Source of the DNA: an uncultured Bacteroidota bacterium
Lineage (GTDB): Bacteria; Bacteroidota; Bacteroidia; Flavobacteriales; Flavobacteriaceae
Assembly (NCBI GenBank): GCA_902512755.1
Contig: CABXKB010000010.1
Location: 1-53,714, forward strand
Length of the DNA: 53,714 bases
Reading direction: 5' to 3'
Made by a program: the position numbers and the translations under genes. Positions 8,648-16,712 of the stretch are shown here, piece by piece (the first letter of the stretch is position 1; the number at the start of each line of letters is the position of its first letter). The notes beneath the pieces were generated by a model. The model did not search any database. It saw only the letters and a list, made by a program, of their open reading frames with translations, and had not been told where the DNA came from.

Positions 8648-10102
8648 ATGCTTCAAAAATTCTTTTTTTTAACGCTTTCATTAATATTTATATCAAAATG
8701 CATATCTATCGAATCTGATTTAGAGCCCGTAGGACCAATTCCTAATAAATACCAATCCGCTTGGCAAGAATTAGAATATTACGCATTTATTCATTTCAAC
8801 ATGAATACATTTACTAATAAAGAATGGGGTTATGGAGATGAAAAGCCTTCTCAATTTAATCCTACTGAATTGGATACGCGACAATGGGCTCGTGTAGTTA
8901 AAGAGGCCGGAATGAAAGGGATTATTATTACTGCTAAACATCACGATGGTTTCTGTTTATGGCCAAGCAAGTTTACAGAGCATTCGGTAAAAAATTCACC
9001 TTGGAAAATGGGTAAAGGAGATTTGATTCGAGAATTGTCAGAGGCTTGTAAAGAATATGGATTGAAATTTGGTGTGTATTTATCCCCTTGGGATCGAAAT
9101 CACCCCAGTTATGGTAAATCAGAATATATTACCTATTTCCGTAATCAGCTTCGAGAATTATTAACTGAATACGGAGAAATTTTTGAAGTATGGTTTGACG
9201 GTGCAAATGGAGGTGATGGGTTTTATGGCGGAGCAAATGAAGAAAGAAGAGTAGATAAAAAAATGTATTACGAATGGACTAAAACTATTGAACTTGTACG
9301 TAGTTTACAGCCTCAAGCTATTGTTTTTAGCGATGCAGGGCCAGATATTCGGTGGGTTGGAAACGAAAAAGGGTATGCTAATGAAACTACTTGGTCACCC
9401 ATATACCGTGATAGTGTTTTCGCAGGAATGCCCGATTTTCAACGTTTTGCATCTGGGCAAGAAAACGGAACACACTGGATACCGACCGAAACTGATGTGT
9501 CCATACGTCCAGGGTGGTATTATCATCCTGAGCAGGATGACCAAGTCAAGTCTTTATCCAAATTGGTAGATATATATTATAACTCTGTCGGACTTAATAG
9601 TTCTCTTTTATTAAACCTTCCTGTTGATAACCGAGGATTAGTCCATGAAAATGAGGTGAAAAATCTAAAAGCTCTGGCAGATTATCTAGATACAACTTTT
9701 TCATATAATTATTCCAGAGGTCAGAAGCTAAAAACAAGCTCTACTTTTAAAGATTATGATAATATAGCTTTAATCGATGAGGATAAAAAAACCTACTGGG
9801 CGTCTGCAGTAAATGATCAAAATCCAACAATAGAAATTCATTTAGACAATCCGGTGTCAGTAAATACATTTATGATTCAAGAACACCTTCCTATGGGACA
9901 GCGTATAAAGTCATTTTATTTTGAAGTTTTTTCAGGTGGGAATTGGGAAAAAATATATGAAGGATCGACTATTGGAAACAAGCGCTTGATCCGTTTTGAA
10001 ACCCAGACTATTGAAAGAGCTCGATTTACTGTAAACGATAAAAAAGCCCAAATAGTAATATCGAACATAGGACTTTTTAAAGCTAAAGATATAGATAATT
10101 AA
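8648..10102 (+). CDS. Alpha-L-fucosidase, GH29 (second copy), lipoprotein with F5/8C-like tail
   Basis: A 484-residue GH29 enzyme of a different subgroup from the first copy. The N terminus has a signal with Cys18 (IFISKC), suggesting a lipoprotein. Catalytic-domain marks are FIHFNMNTFTNKEWGYGDE (His49), TAKHHDGFCLWPS (His98/99) and the nucleophile Asp184 in VWFDGANGG. RPGWYYHPEQDD and NSSLLLNLPVD are typical of the GH29-B-like group, which often prefers alpha-1,3/1,4-linked fucose on branched chains. Residues from about 360 to the end look like a discoidin (F5/8 type C) carbohydrate-binding domain (IDEDKKTYWAS, VNTFMIQEHLPMGQRI). It begins 17 bases after the acyltransferase and ends one base before the sulfatase, so it is within the same operon. 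Confidence 0.93.
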   Translation: MLQKFFFLTLSLIFISKCISIESDLEPVGPIPNKYQSAWQELEYYAFIHFNMNTFTNKEWGYGDEKPSQFNPTELDTRQWARVVKEAGMKGIIITAKHHDGFCLWPSKFTEHSVKNSPWKMGKGDLIRELSEACKEYGLKFGVYLSPWDRNHPSYGKSEYITYFRNQLRELLTEYGEIFEVWFDGANGGDGFYGGANEERRVDKKMYYEWTKTIELVRSLQPQAIVFSDAGPDIRWVGNEKGYANETTWSPIYRDSVFAGMPDFQRFASGQENGTHWIPTETDVSIRPGWYYHPEQDDQVKSLSKLVDIYYNSVGLNSSLLLNLPVDNRGLVHENEVKNLKALADYLDTTFSYNYSRGQKLKTSSTFKDYDNIALIDEDKKTYWASAVNDQNPTIEIHLDNPVSVNTFMIQEHLPMGQRIKSFYFEVFSGGNWEKIYEGSTIGNKRLIRFETQTIERARFTVNDKKAQIVISNIGLFKAKDIDN

Positions 10103-10103
10103 T

Positions 10104-11651
10104 ATGGATCGACTTTTTTTACTTTTGACCTTTTTCTTAGTTTTATCATGGAGTTGTGTAACAGAAAATCAAAAGGAGCAGCCCCCAAACATTATTCTTT
10201 TTTTCGTTGATGATATGGGATGGCAAGACACTTCAGTTCCCTTTTGGACTAAGAGAACATTGTTTAATGAAGTATACAAAACTCCAAATATGGAGCGCTT
10301 GGCAAAAAAAGGAGTCAAATTTACTAATGCCTATGCCACTCCAGTATGTTCTCCTACAAGAGTTAGTTTAATGACAGGAATGAATGCTGCTAGACATCGA
10401 GTTACAAATTGGACATTGAAACCCAATCAAAAACAACCCATGGAATTAAATCATCCGACATTAGAGTTTCCCGACTGGAATTATAATGGAATAAGTTTAA
10501 AACCCCAAACACCAAATACAGTTTATGCAAAACCATTACCCAAACTTTTATCTGAAGCAGGTTATTATACAATACACGCAGGCAAAGCACATTTTGGAGC
10601 TATAGGCTACCCCGCTTCTAATCCAATAAATCTTGGTTTTGATGTAAATATAGCAGGTCATGCAGCAGGTAGACCAGAAAGTTATTTGGGAATTGAAAAT
10701 TTTGGTAATGGAAAAATAAGGAATAACGTTTGGGCAGTTCCAGGATTAGAAAAATATCATGGTCAAGATATTTTTTTAACTGAAGCACTTACTCAAGAAG
10801 TTATTAATGCATTGGATCAACCTGTTCAAAGTAATCAGCCTTTTTTCTTGTATTTCGCCTTGTATGGAATTCATACTCCTTTGATGGCAAATGAACGTTT
10901 CGTCGAACAATATCGAGAAATGGGACTAGAAGAGCCAGAAGCTCGCTACGCTTCAATGATTGAAAGTATGGATGAGGCTTTAGGAAATGTCCTGGATTAT
11001 TTAGAAGTAAATCAAATTGAAAATAAAACAGTAATACTATTTATGTCGGATAATGGTGGATTGAGCGCGGTAGCAAGAGGTGGGGAAAAACATATGCATA
11101 ACATTCCTTTAAAAAGTGGAAAAGGATCTATTTATGAAGGCGGAATTCGTGTGCCTATGTTAGCTTATTGGCCAAATAAAACAAAACCTGGAATTGTCAA
11201 TCCAACTTCACTAATAATTGAAGATTTTTTCCCCTCAATATTGGACATAGCTCAAGTTAATTTAGATAATTTACCTCAAACAGTTGATGGTCATAGTTTT
11301 ATTCCACAACTACTTCGGGATGATGAAAAGAGTGGTATGGATCGCCCTTTGTTTTGGCATTATCCAAATGAATGGGGAATTGAAGGTCCAGGTATCGGAA
11401 GTTATAGTGCTGTTCGACAAGGAGATTGGAAATTAATTTATTTCCATACAAAAAACACCTTGGAGCTTTATAATTTAAAAGAAGATATTCAAGAAAATTT
11501 TGATTTATCAATCTCAAATCAAGAGAAAGTAAAACAGTTGGCAACTACACTAACAAAATACTTAAAGAAGGTAGACGCTCAAATGCCAATATATAAGTCA
11601 ACAAAACAAAAAGTCCCCTGGCCAACGTCAATACTTGTATCTTTAAATTGA
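10104..11651 (+). CDS. S1 family sulfatase (formylglycine-dependent), lipoprotein
   Basis: A 515-residue arylsulfatase-like enzyme. The signal ends with a lipobox-like LSWSC (Cys18). Asp36 and Asp37 (FFVDDMGWQD) and the later MSDNGG segment supply calcium ligands. The modification site is Cys82 in CSPTR, which matches C-x-P-x-R for conversion to formylglycine by an anaerobic or aerobic maturase not seen in this window. HAGKAHFG supplies the Lys/His of the active site. It is the last gene of the fucosidase run, separated by one base from the second GH29. The inferred role is hydrolysis of sulfate esters from fucose or another sugar in a sulfated glycan before fucosidase action. The exact S1 subfamily was not assigned. 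Its stop codon is inside the left arm of a 36-bp palindrome. Confidence 0.95.
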   Translation: MDRLFLLLTFFLVLSWSCVTENQKEQPPNIILFFVDDMGWQDTSVPFWTKRTLFNEVYKTPNMERLAKKGVKFTNAYATPVCSPTRVSLMTGMNAARHRVTNWTLKPNQKQPMELNHPTLEFPDWNYNGISLKPQTPNTVYAKPLPKLLSEAGYYTIHAGKAHFGAIGYPASNPINLGFDVNIAGHAAGRPESYLGIENFGNGKIRNNVWAVPGLEKYHGQDIFLTEALTQEVINALDQPVQSNQPFFLYFALYGIHTPLMANERFVEQYREMGLEEPEARYASMIESMDEALGNVLDYLEVNQIENKTVILFMSDNGGLSAVARGGEKHMHNIPLKSGKGSIYEGGIRVPMLAYWPNKTKPGIVNPTSLIIEDFFPSILDIAQVNLDNLPQTVDGHSFIPQLLRDDEKSGMDRPLFWHYPNEWGIEGPGIGSYSAVRQGDWKLIYFHTKNTLELYNLKEDIQENFDLSISNQEKVKQLATTLTKYLKKVDAQMPIYKSTKQKVPWPTSILVSLN

Positions 11652-11690
11652 ATTTGTATACAAATTCAATTTAAAGTAAATTTTTTTTAA
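11641..11690 (+). terminator. Perfect 36-bp palindrome followed by a T-tract, probable terminator of the fucosidase/sulfatase operon
   Basis: Bases 11641-11676 are their own exact reverse complement, giving a stem of up to 16 bp with a TATA loop. An eight-T tract follows at 11681-11688. The left arm contains the last codons and stop of the sulfatase gene. The T-tract is only on the plus-strand side, so it would terminate plus-strand transcription. It lies between two convergent genes. Confidence 0.75.
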
Positions 11691-11704
11691 TATTAATATA
11701 CAAA

Positions 11705-12001
11705 TTAGCTCATTAAAGACTGGACCTTCATTGCTAGCCCCATGTCTCCAGTAATTTTTATTTGACCTCCCATTACTGCCATCATTGGATTAATTTCACC
11801 ATCTCGAAGTTTTTCTAATACCTCCGCAGTTAGACTAATAGTACAATCAGCATCATCGTTTGAAGCACTAACAGTATTGGTTTCTGAAGTGCCATCAATT
11901 AAAATACCAACTCCATCAACTTCAAATTTAAGTTTTCCCCCAATTGGTTCAGCATTTACTGCTCTTTTTTCAAATTGAGAAATCATATTATCTACACTCA
12001 T
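11705..12001 (-). CDS. Small SCP2 sterol-binding-domain protein
   Basis: A 98-residue stand-alone SCP2 (sterol carrier protein 2/PF02036) domain. The typical features are an N-terminal helix (MISQFEKRA), a central strand set with DADCTISLTAEVLEKL, and a C-terminal amphipathic GGQIKITGDMGLAMKVQSLM, with the motif G-x-I-K-I-x-G-D. These small proteins bind acyl-CoA, sterols or other lipids and are frequent beside beta-oxidation genes. It diverges from the hydroxyacyl-CoA dehydrogenase gene (87 bases between start codons), so it likely serves as a lipid/acyl-CoA carrier in the same process. A sequence TACTTTTG (minus, 12025-12018) matches the Bacteroidota -7 element, but no -33 TTG is at the expected distance. 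Confidence 0.9.
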   Translation of the reverse strand: MSVDNMISQFEKRAVNAEPIGGKLKFEVDGVGILIDGTSETNTVSASNDDADCTISLTAEVLEKLRDGEINPMMAVMGGQIKITGDMGLAMKVQSLMS

Positions 12002-12036
12002 ATTTAATTGTTTTAATCAAAAGTATAAATAAAAAG

Positions 12037-12049
12037 TGACACGATGTCA
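12037..12049. promoter_or_regulatory. Inverted repeat TGACA-CGA-TGTCA, candidate operator of the beta-oxidation operon
   Basis: An exact 5-bp inverted repeat with a 3-base centre lies in the divergent SCP2/fad spacer; imperfect symmetry (A-rich left, T-rich right) continues outward. TetR-type regulators commonly bind palindromes of this kind, and one is encoded at the end of the operon (15666). Function is inferred. Confidence 0.4.
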
Positions 12050-12088
12050 TTATTTTTAATTAGTTTAGACCGGCTAAAATTATGTAAA

Positions 12089-14491
12089 ATGAACTATCGA
12101 CTTAAAAAAGTAGCTGTTCTTGGATCTGGTATAATGGGTTCTGGAATTGCATGCCATCTCGCTAATGTTGGGATGGAAGTGATAATGTTAGATATAGTTA
12201 CTCCAGACCTTAACGATGAAGAATCAAACAGCATTATTGAAAGGAATAAATTGGTAAATTCTGCTCTTCAGAAAACAATTAAATCTAAACCAGCACCTTT
12301 ATATCACAAATCTTTTGCATCAAGAATCAAAACTGGGAATTTTGAAGATGATTTTCAAAAAATTGCTGAATCTGACTGGATAATTGAGGTTGTAGTTGAA
12401 AATTTAAAAATTAAAAAGCAAATTTTTGAAAAAGTTGATAAGTACCGAAAAAAAGGGAGTCTTGTAAGTTCCAATACCTCAAGCATACCGATAAATTTAT
12501 TAGCACAAGATCGTTCAGATGACTTTAAGGAATCTTTTTGCGGGACACATTTTTTTAATCCAGCACGATACTTAAGATTATTAGAAATTATACCAACAAA
12601 CGATACTCGACAAAGTGTAACTGATTTTTTCATGGAATTTGGAAAAGTAATACTTGGAAAACAAACTGTTTTGTGTAAAGATACACCCGCATTTATTGGA
12701 AATCGGATTGGAGTTATGTCTGCTACTGAGATGACATTGTTAACTGAAAAATACAATTTCGGTATTGAAGAGGTTGACGCTATGACAGGATCATTAATTG
12801 GACGTCCAAATACAGCAACATTTCGATTACAAGATTTAGTTGGATTAGACACAGGGGACAATGTAAGTCGTTTTGTAGCTGAAAATGTTAAAAATGACAA
12901 TTATATTGACCAATTAAAAGATCGACCGGAACCTAACTTTATGAAGTTTCTTCTCAAAAATAAATTTCTAGGAAATAAGACAGGTAAAGGATTTTATGAA
13001 AAAACTTCTAAAAAAGATAAAAATGGAAAATCTATTATAAATGCTCTTAATATAAAAACATTAAAATATGAGCCTGCAATAAGGCCTAAGATAGATTTTA
13101 TCAAAGCTACTAAAGGAATTGGATTGATGAATAAACGATTACAATATATTGTTGAAGGAGACACTATATATAGTCAGTTTTTTGCAGAATATTTTGGGCA
13201 ATTATTTAGTTATGCTGCAGCTCGTGTTCCAGAAATTTCAGATCAATATTTTCCTATAGATGATGCTATGCGAACAGGTTATTTTTGGGATTTTGGTCCA
13301 TTTGAATATTGGGATCTTATTGGTTTTGAATTAGGGATAAGCTTGATAGAAAAGGTTGGTGCTGAAGTTCCTCAATGGGTAAGAAAAATGGCAGCTAGTG
13401 GTAAAAAACATTTTTACAAATTTGAAGAAGGTAAGAAGAAGTATTATAATATTTCTTCAAATGATTACGCGGTAATCCCAGGTATGGAATCTTTTCTGAT
13501 TTTAGATAGTTTTAGATCACAAACACCATTAATAAAAAACAGTGAAAGTGTTGTACACGATATTGGTGACGGTGTTCTATGTTTTGAATTTACAGGTAAA
13601 AGCAATTCTATAGGAGAGGGGGTCGGAAAAGCTTTGATTGAGGCTCTCAAAATTGCCGAAGAAGAAAATTGGAAGGGTATAGTAATTGGGAATAATGCTA
13701 AACAATTTTCTGTTGGTGCAAATCTTATGGAAATTGGTATGATTGCAATGCAAAAACAATTTGATCAATTAGAACGTTTTGTAGATAATTTTCAGCAAAT
13801 AAATATGAAAATAAGAACCTCAAAAATTCCTATTGTTGTAGCAACTCAAGGGTATGTATTTGGAGGTGGTTGTGAAATTGCTATGCATTGTGACGGGGGT
13901 ATTTATGCTTCGGAATCTTATATTGGATTAGTTGAAGTTGGTGTTGGACTTCTACCTGGAGGTGGTGGCACAAAAGAATTTGCTTTACGTGCCTCGGATG
14001 ATTTCTTTGAAGGGGATGTTCAATCACCTACTTTGATTAACTATTTTAAATCAATTGCAACTGCAGCAGTATCTACATCAGCATATGAAGCTTTTGATCT
14101 AAACTACCTAAAAAAAGGTAGAGATGAGGTATGCATAAATACTAATTTGAACATTGGCTTAGCTAAAGAAAAAGTTTTAGGATTAGCTAAAAATTATATC
14201 CCACCTTCAGCTAGGGATGATATCCATGTTCTAGGAAGGGCAGGTATGGGGGTATTATATTCTGCTATTAATGAGTTTAGAATGGGAGAATACATGTCTG
14301 ATTATGATGTTGAAATCGCACGCAAGATAGCTTATGTATTGTGTGGAGGTGATTTAACTTCATCGCAACAAGTAAGCGAGCAATATCTATTAGATATTGA
14401 AAGAGAAGGTTTTATGAGTCTTTTAGGTAATCAAAAAACATTAGATCGAATTCAATATTTATTAATGAATAATAAACCTTTAAGAAATTAA
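12089..14491 (+). CDS. fadN: Fused 3-hydroxyacyl-CoA dehydrogenase/enoyl-CoA hydratase (FadN-like)
   Basis: An 800-residue bifunctional beta-oxidation enzyme. Residues 1 to about 330 form the NAD-binding dehydrogenase (GSGIMGSG near residue 12, SNTSSIPI, GTHFFNPARY, with the catalytic His in HFFNP). A second dehydrogenase-like C domain follows to about 440. An enoyl-CoA hydratase/crotonase domain occupies roughly 480-700 (oxyanion-hole YVFGGGCEIAMH, LVEVGVGLLPGGGG). The order dehydrogenase then hydratase is that of Bacillus FadN, opposite to E. coli FadB/FadJ. The start at 12089 is preferred because it begins MNYRLKKVAVLGSG, the usual N terminus. The upstream ATG at 12044 lies in the candidate operator and adds 15 atypical residues. 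The thiolase starts three bases after its stop. Confidence 0.92.
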   Translation: MNYRLKKVAVLGSGIMGSGIACHLANVGMEVIMLDIVTPDLNDEESNSIIERNKLVNSALQKTIKSKPAPLYHKSFASRIKTGNFEDDFQKIAESDWIIEVVVENLKIKKQIFEKVDKYRKKGSLVSSNTSSIPINLLAQDRSDDFKESFCGTHFFNPARYLRLLEIIPTNDTRQSVTDFFMEFGKVILGKQTVLCKDTPAFIGNRIGVMSATEMTLLTEKYNFGIEEVDAMTGSLIGRPNTATFRLQDLVGLDTGDNVSRFVAENVKNDNYIDQLKDRPEPNFMKFLLKNKFLGNKTGKGFYEKTSKKDKNGKSIINALNIKTLKYEPAIRPKIDFIKATKGIGLMNKRLQYIVEGDTIYSQFFAEYFGQLFSYAAARVPEISDQYFPIDDAMRTGYFWDFGPFEYWDLIGFELGISLIEKVGAEVPQWVRKMAASGKKHFYKFEEGKKKYYNISSNDYAVIPGMESFLILDSFRSQTPLIKNSESVVHDIGDGVLCFEFTGKSNSIGEGVGKALIEALKIAEEENWKGIVIGNNAKQFSVGANLMEIGMIAMQKQFDQLERFVDNFQQINMKIRTSKIPIVVATQGYVFGGGCEIAMHCDGGIYASESYIGLVEVGVGLLPGGGGTKEFALRASDDFFEGDVQSPTLINYFKSIATAAVSTSAYEAFDLNYLKKGRDEVCINTNLNIGLAKEKVLGLAKNYIPPSARDDIHVLGRAGMGVLYSAINEFRMGEYMSDYDVEIARKIAYVLCGGDLTSSQQVSEQYLLDIEREGFMSLLGNQKTLDRIQYLLMNNKPLRN

Positions 14492-14494
14492 ATT

Positions 14495-15664
14495 ATGGAA
14501 GCATATATTGTAAAAGGCTATCGTTCAGCCATTGGAAAAGCTAAAAAAGGAGGATTTAAAAATTATCGTTCTGATGACTTGGCTGTGGATGTCATAAAAC
14601 ATATGATGACCAAAGTTCCTGAAATCGATCCAAAAAGCGTGGACGATGTAATTGTTGGTTGTGCAAATCCTGAAGGTGAACAGGGTCTTCAGATAGGAAG
14701 ATTAATTTCTGCACGATCACTAGGTAAAGAAGTTCCAGGGGTTACAATTAATAGATACTGTGCTTCTGGTCTGGAAGCAATTTCTCAGGCTGTATCAAAA
14801 GTTAGAGCTGGTTTTGGAGATATTTATATTGCCGGTGGAATAGAGAGTATGAGTATGATTCCAATGACGGGATATAAATTGTCGCCTAGTTACAAAGCCA
14901 ATCAAGAAAATTTAAATTACCATGTTGGAATGGGCCATACTGCAGAAGCCGTTTCTGTCAAGTATAATATAACTCGAGAAGCAGCTGATAAATTTGCTTA
15001 CGAATCTCATCAAAAAGCAGCAAAGGCTATTGATAAAGGTAAATTTATTGATCAAATTGTACCTGTGGAGGTAGAAGATGTTTTTGTAAAAGATGGTAAA
15101 AAAATTACAACTAGTCACATTGTTTCTGTTGATGAGGGTGTACGTAGAGATACTACAATAGAGGGTCTTTCAAAACTTCGACCTGTATTTAAAAAAGGAG
15201 GGGTAATAACCGCGGGGAATTCATCTCAGACTTCAGACGGAGCAGCTTTTACATTGGTTGTAAGTGAGGCAATAGTAAAAAAATTAAATTTAACCCCAAT
15301 AGCTAGATTAGCAGCATGTTCTGTTGGGGGAGTTGAACCTTTGTATATGGGAATTGGTCCCTGTATAGCAATACCTAAAGCGATAAAACAAGCTGGTTTG
15401 AAACTTTCTGATATCGAACAAACGGAATTAAATGAAGCATTTGCTGCACAAGCTCTAGCTGTAATCCAAGAAGCTAAACTTGATCCTGAGACAGTAAATG
15501 TAAATGGTGGAGCCCTAGCTTTGGGACATCCCTTAGGATGTACTGGAGCAAAGCTAAGTATCCAGCTTATTGAGGAGATGAAATTGAGAAACCAACGCTA
15601 TGGAATGGTTACTGCCTGTGTTGGAGGTGGACAAGGAATTGCAGGAATTTTTGAGCGCTTGTAA
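14495..15664 (+). CDS. fadA: Acetyl-CoA acyltransferase (thiolase, FadA-like)
   Basis: A 389-residue thiolase, full length for the family. The nucleophilic Cys89 is in INRYCASGLEAI, the basic His in NGGALALGHPLGCTGA, and the second active-site Cys in TACVGGGQG near the C terminus. It carries out the last, thiolytic step of fatty-acid beta-oxidation, splitting 3-ketoacyl-CoA into acetyl-CoA and a shortened acyl-CoA. It begins three bases after fadN and is followed one base after its stop by the TetR regulator gene, so the three form one operon. An acyl-CoA dehydrogenase and acyl-CoA ligase, needed for the first steps, are not in this window. Confidence 0.95.
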   Translation: MEAYIVKGYRSAIGKAKKGGFKNYRSDDLAVDVIKHMMTKVPEIDPKSVDDVIVGCANPEGEQGLQIGRLISARSLGKEVPGVTINRYCASGLEAISQAVSKVRAGFGDIYIAGGIESMSMIPMTGYKLSPSYKANQENLNYHVGMGHTAEAVSVKYNITREAADKFAYESHQKAAKAIDKGKFIDQIVPVEVEDVFVKDGKKITTSHIVSVDEGVRRDTTIEGLSKLRPVFKKGGVITAGNSSQTSDGAAFTLVVSEAIVKKLNLTPIARLAACSVGGVEPLYMGIGPCIAIPKAIKQAGLKLSDIEQTELNEAFAAQALAVIQEAKLDPETVNVNGGALALGHPLGCTGAKLSIQLIEEMKLRNQRYGMVTACVGGGQGIAGIFERL

Positions 15665-15665
15665 G

Positions 15666-16271
15666 GTGAATCATTCAAATTCATTTTTAGGTAAACGCGA
15701 CAAACAAAAACTAAAGGTTCGAGAGCGACTTATGAAAGAAGGTTTAGCTCTATTTTCTTCAAGTGGATTTGAAAAAACTACAGTAGCTCATATCGTTGAA
15801 AAAAGTGAAATTGCTAGAGGTACATTCTACAATTACTTCCCCGATACACAAAAACTTTTTGATGCTCTAATTGAAGAGCTTAATCAAAACATAAAAGCAG
15901 CGATTCAACAAACAAGAAGAGACAGTAAAAATGTATACGATTACCTTTACGGAACCTTCAAAAACTATTTTGAATTGATTGGAACCCCACAGATGATTCA
16001 ATTCCATATTTTAAACCAGGCACACATTCGTCAAAGTTCATATCAAAGTAATGTTATAAAAACCATTGTTAAGAACCTAAATAGAGACCTTAAGTCCGAC
16101 TTTAAAATTAAGGCTTTTACTGAGAAGTATGAATTTCTTTTGTTGAGCTTTATGTTGGTGGGATCTCCCCCTGAGCTCTTTTTAGCAACACATACTACAA
16201 ACATAAACTTTAGTAATAATCAATTGGCAACCTTTTTAGCCAAACTATTTCATAAGGTGTTAATGGAGTAA
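15666..16271 (+). CDS. TetR/AcrR family transcriptional regulator, probable regulator of beta-oxidation
   Basis: A TetR-family protein of about 201 residues. The N-terminal helix-turn-helix reads LMKEGLALFSSSGFEKTTV, then IVEKSEIARGTFYNYFPDT. The C-terminal ligand domain is helical and not recognisable. The open frame extends back to an ATG at 15600 inside the thiolase, but the GTG at 15666, one base after the thiolase stop, gives a normal short basic N terminus (NHSNSFLGKRDKQKLK) and is the likely start. TetR-type FadR proteins of Bacillus and Thermus repress fatty-acid degradation and release DNA on binding acyl-CoA; by position this one may do the same, acting on the inverted repeat at 12037-12049. 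Confidence 0.88.
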   Translation: MNHSNSFLGKRDKQKLKVRERLMKEGLALFSSSGFEKTTVAHIVEKSEIARGTFYNYFPDTQKLFDALIEELNQNIKAAIQQTRRDSKNVYDYLYGTFKNYFELIGTPQMIQFHILNQAHIRQSSYQSNVIKTIVKNLNRDLKSDFKIKAFTEKYEFLLLSFMLVGSPPELFLATHTTNINFSNNQLATFLAKLFHKVLME

Positions 16272-16275
16272 TTTA

Positions 16276-16707
16276 CTATACTTTTTTAACTACATATGTT
16301 ACTATCCCCCAAATCAAGAGTTCATCACCTTCACTTACTTTAATCGGTTTATAGTTTTTGTTTTCGGACATTAGGTACACACAGTCTACTTCTACTTTTA
16401 ATCGTTTTACAGTGAATGATCCATCGATAAAACATACTGCTATTTTATCATCTTGTGGTTCTAAACTTCGATCTATCACTAAAAGATCACCATCATCTAA
16501 TCCTGCCCCCTGCATGGACTCTCCAGAGACCCTCGCATAAAAGGTGGCTTCTTCGTTTCGTACTACTTCTTGATCAATACTAATACGTAGTTCTTTAAAG
16601 TCATCAGCGGGCGATGGAAACCCAGCCGAAACTCCTTCTTGGGCCATGTGGATTTGTTTTCTTACATCATGATTAGGATTAAAGAATATTAATTTTTTAT
16701 CCTGCAT
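16276..16707 (-). CDS. umuD: UmuD-like SOS mutagenesis protein (S24 peptidase)
   Basis: A 143-residue UmuD-type autoprotease. The self-cleavage region AGFPSPADDF (Ala28-Gly29) matches UmuD, with Ser64 in SGESM and Lys101 in SFTVKRL as the Ser-Lys dyad. By family knowledge RecA-stimulated cleavage yields UmuD', which joins UmuC as DNA polymerase V for translesion synthesis. The gene starts five bases after the umuC stop, so it is downstream of umuC, the reverse of the E. coli umuDC order. No LexA box was identified upstream of the pair. It converges with the TetR gene, with four bases between stops. Confidence 0.93.
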   Translation of the reverse strand: MQDKKLIFFNPNHDVRKQIHMAQEGVSAGFPSPADDFKELRISIDQEVVRNEEATFYARVSGESMQGAGLDDGDLLVIDRSLEPQDDKIAVCFIDGSFTVKRLKVEVDCVYLMSENKNYKPIKVSEGDELLIWGIVTYVVKKV

Positions 16708-16712
16708 AGATT

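Noticed and set aside
12044-12088. Upstream ATG start for fadN at 12044
   Set aside because: It lies in the candidate operator and adds 15 residues not found at the usual N terminus; MNYRLKKVAVLGSG at 12089 fits the family.
15600-15665. ATG at 15600 as the TetR start
   Set aside because: It would overlap the thiolase by 65 bases and give an atypical N terminus; GTG at 15666 is directly after the thiolase stop.
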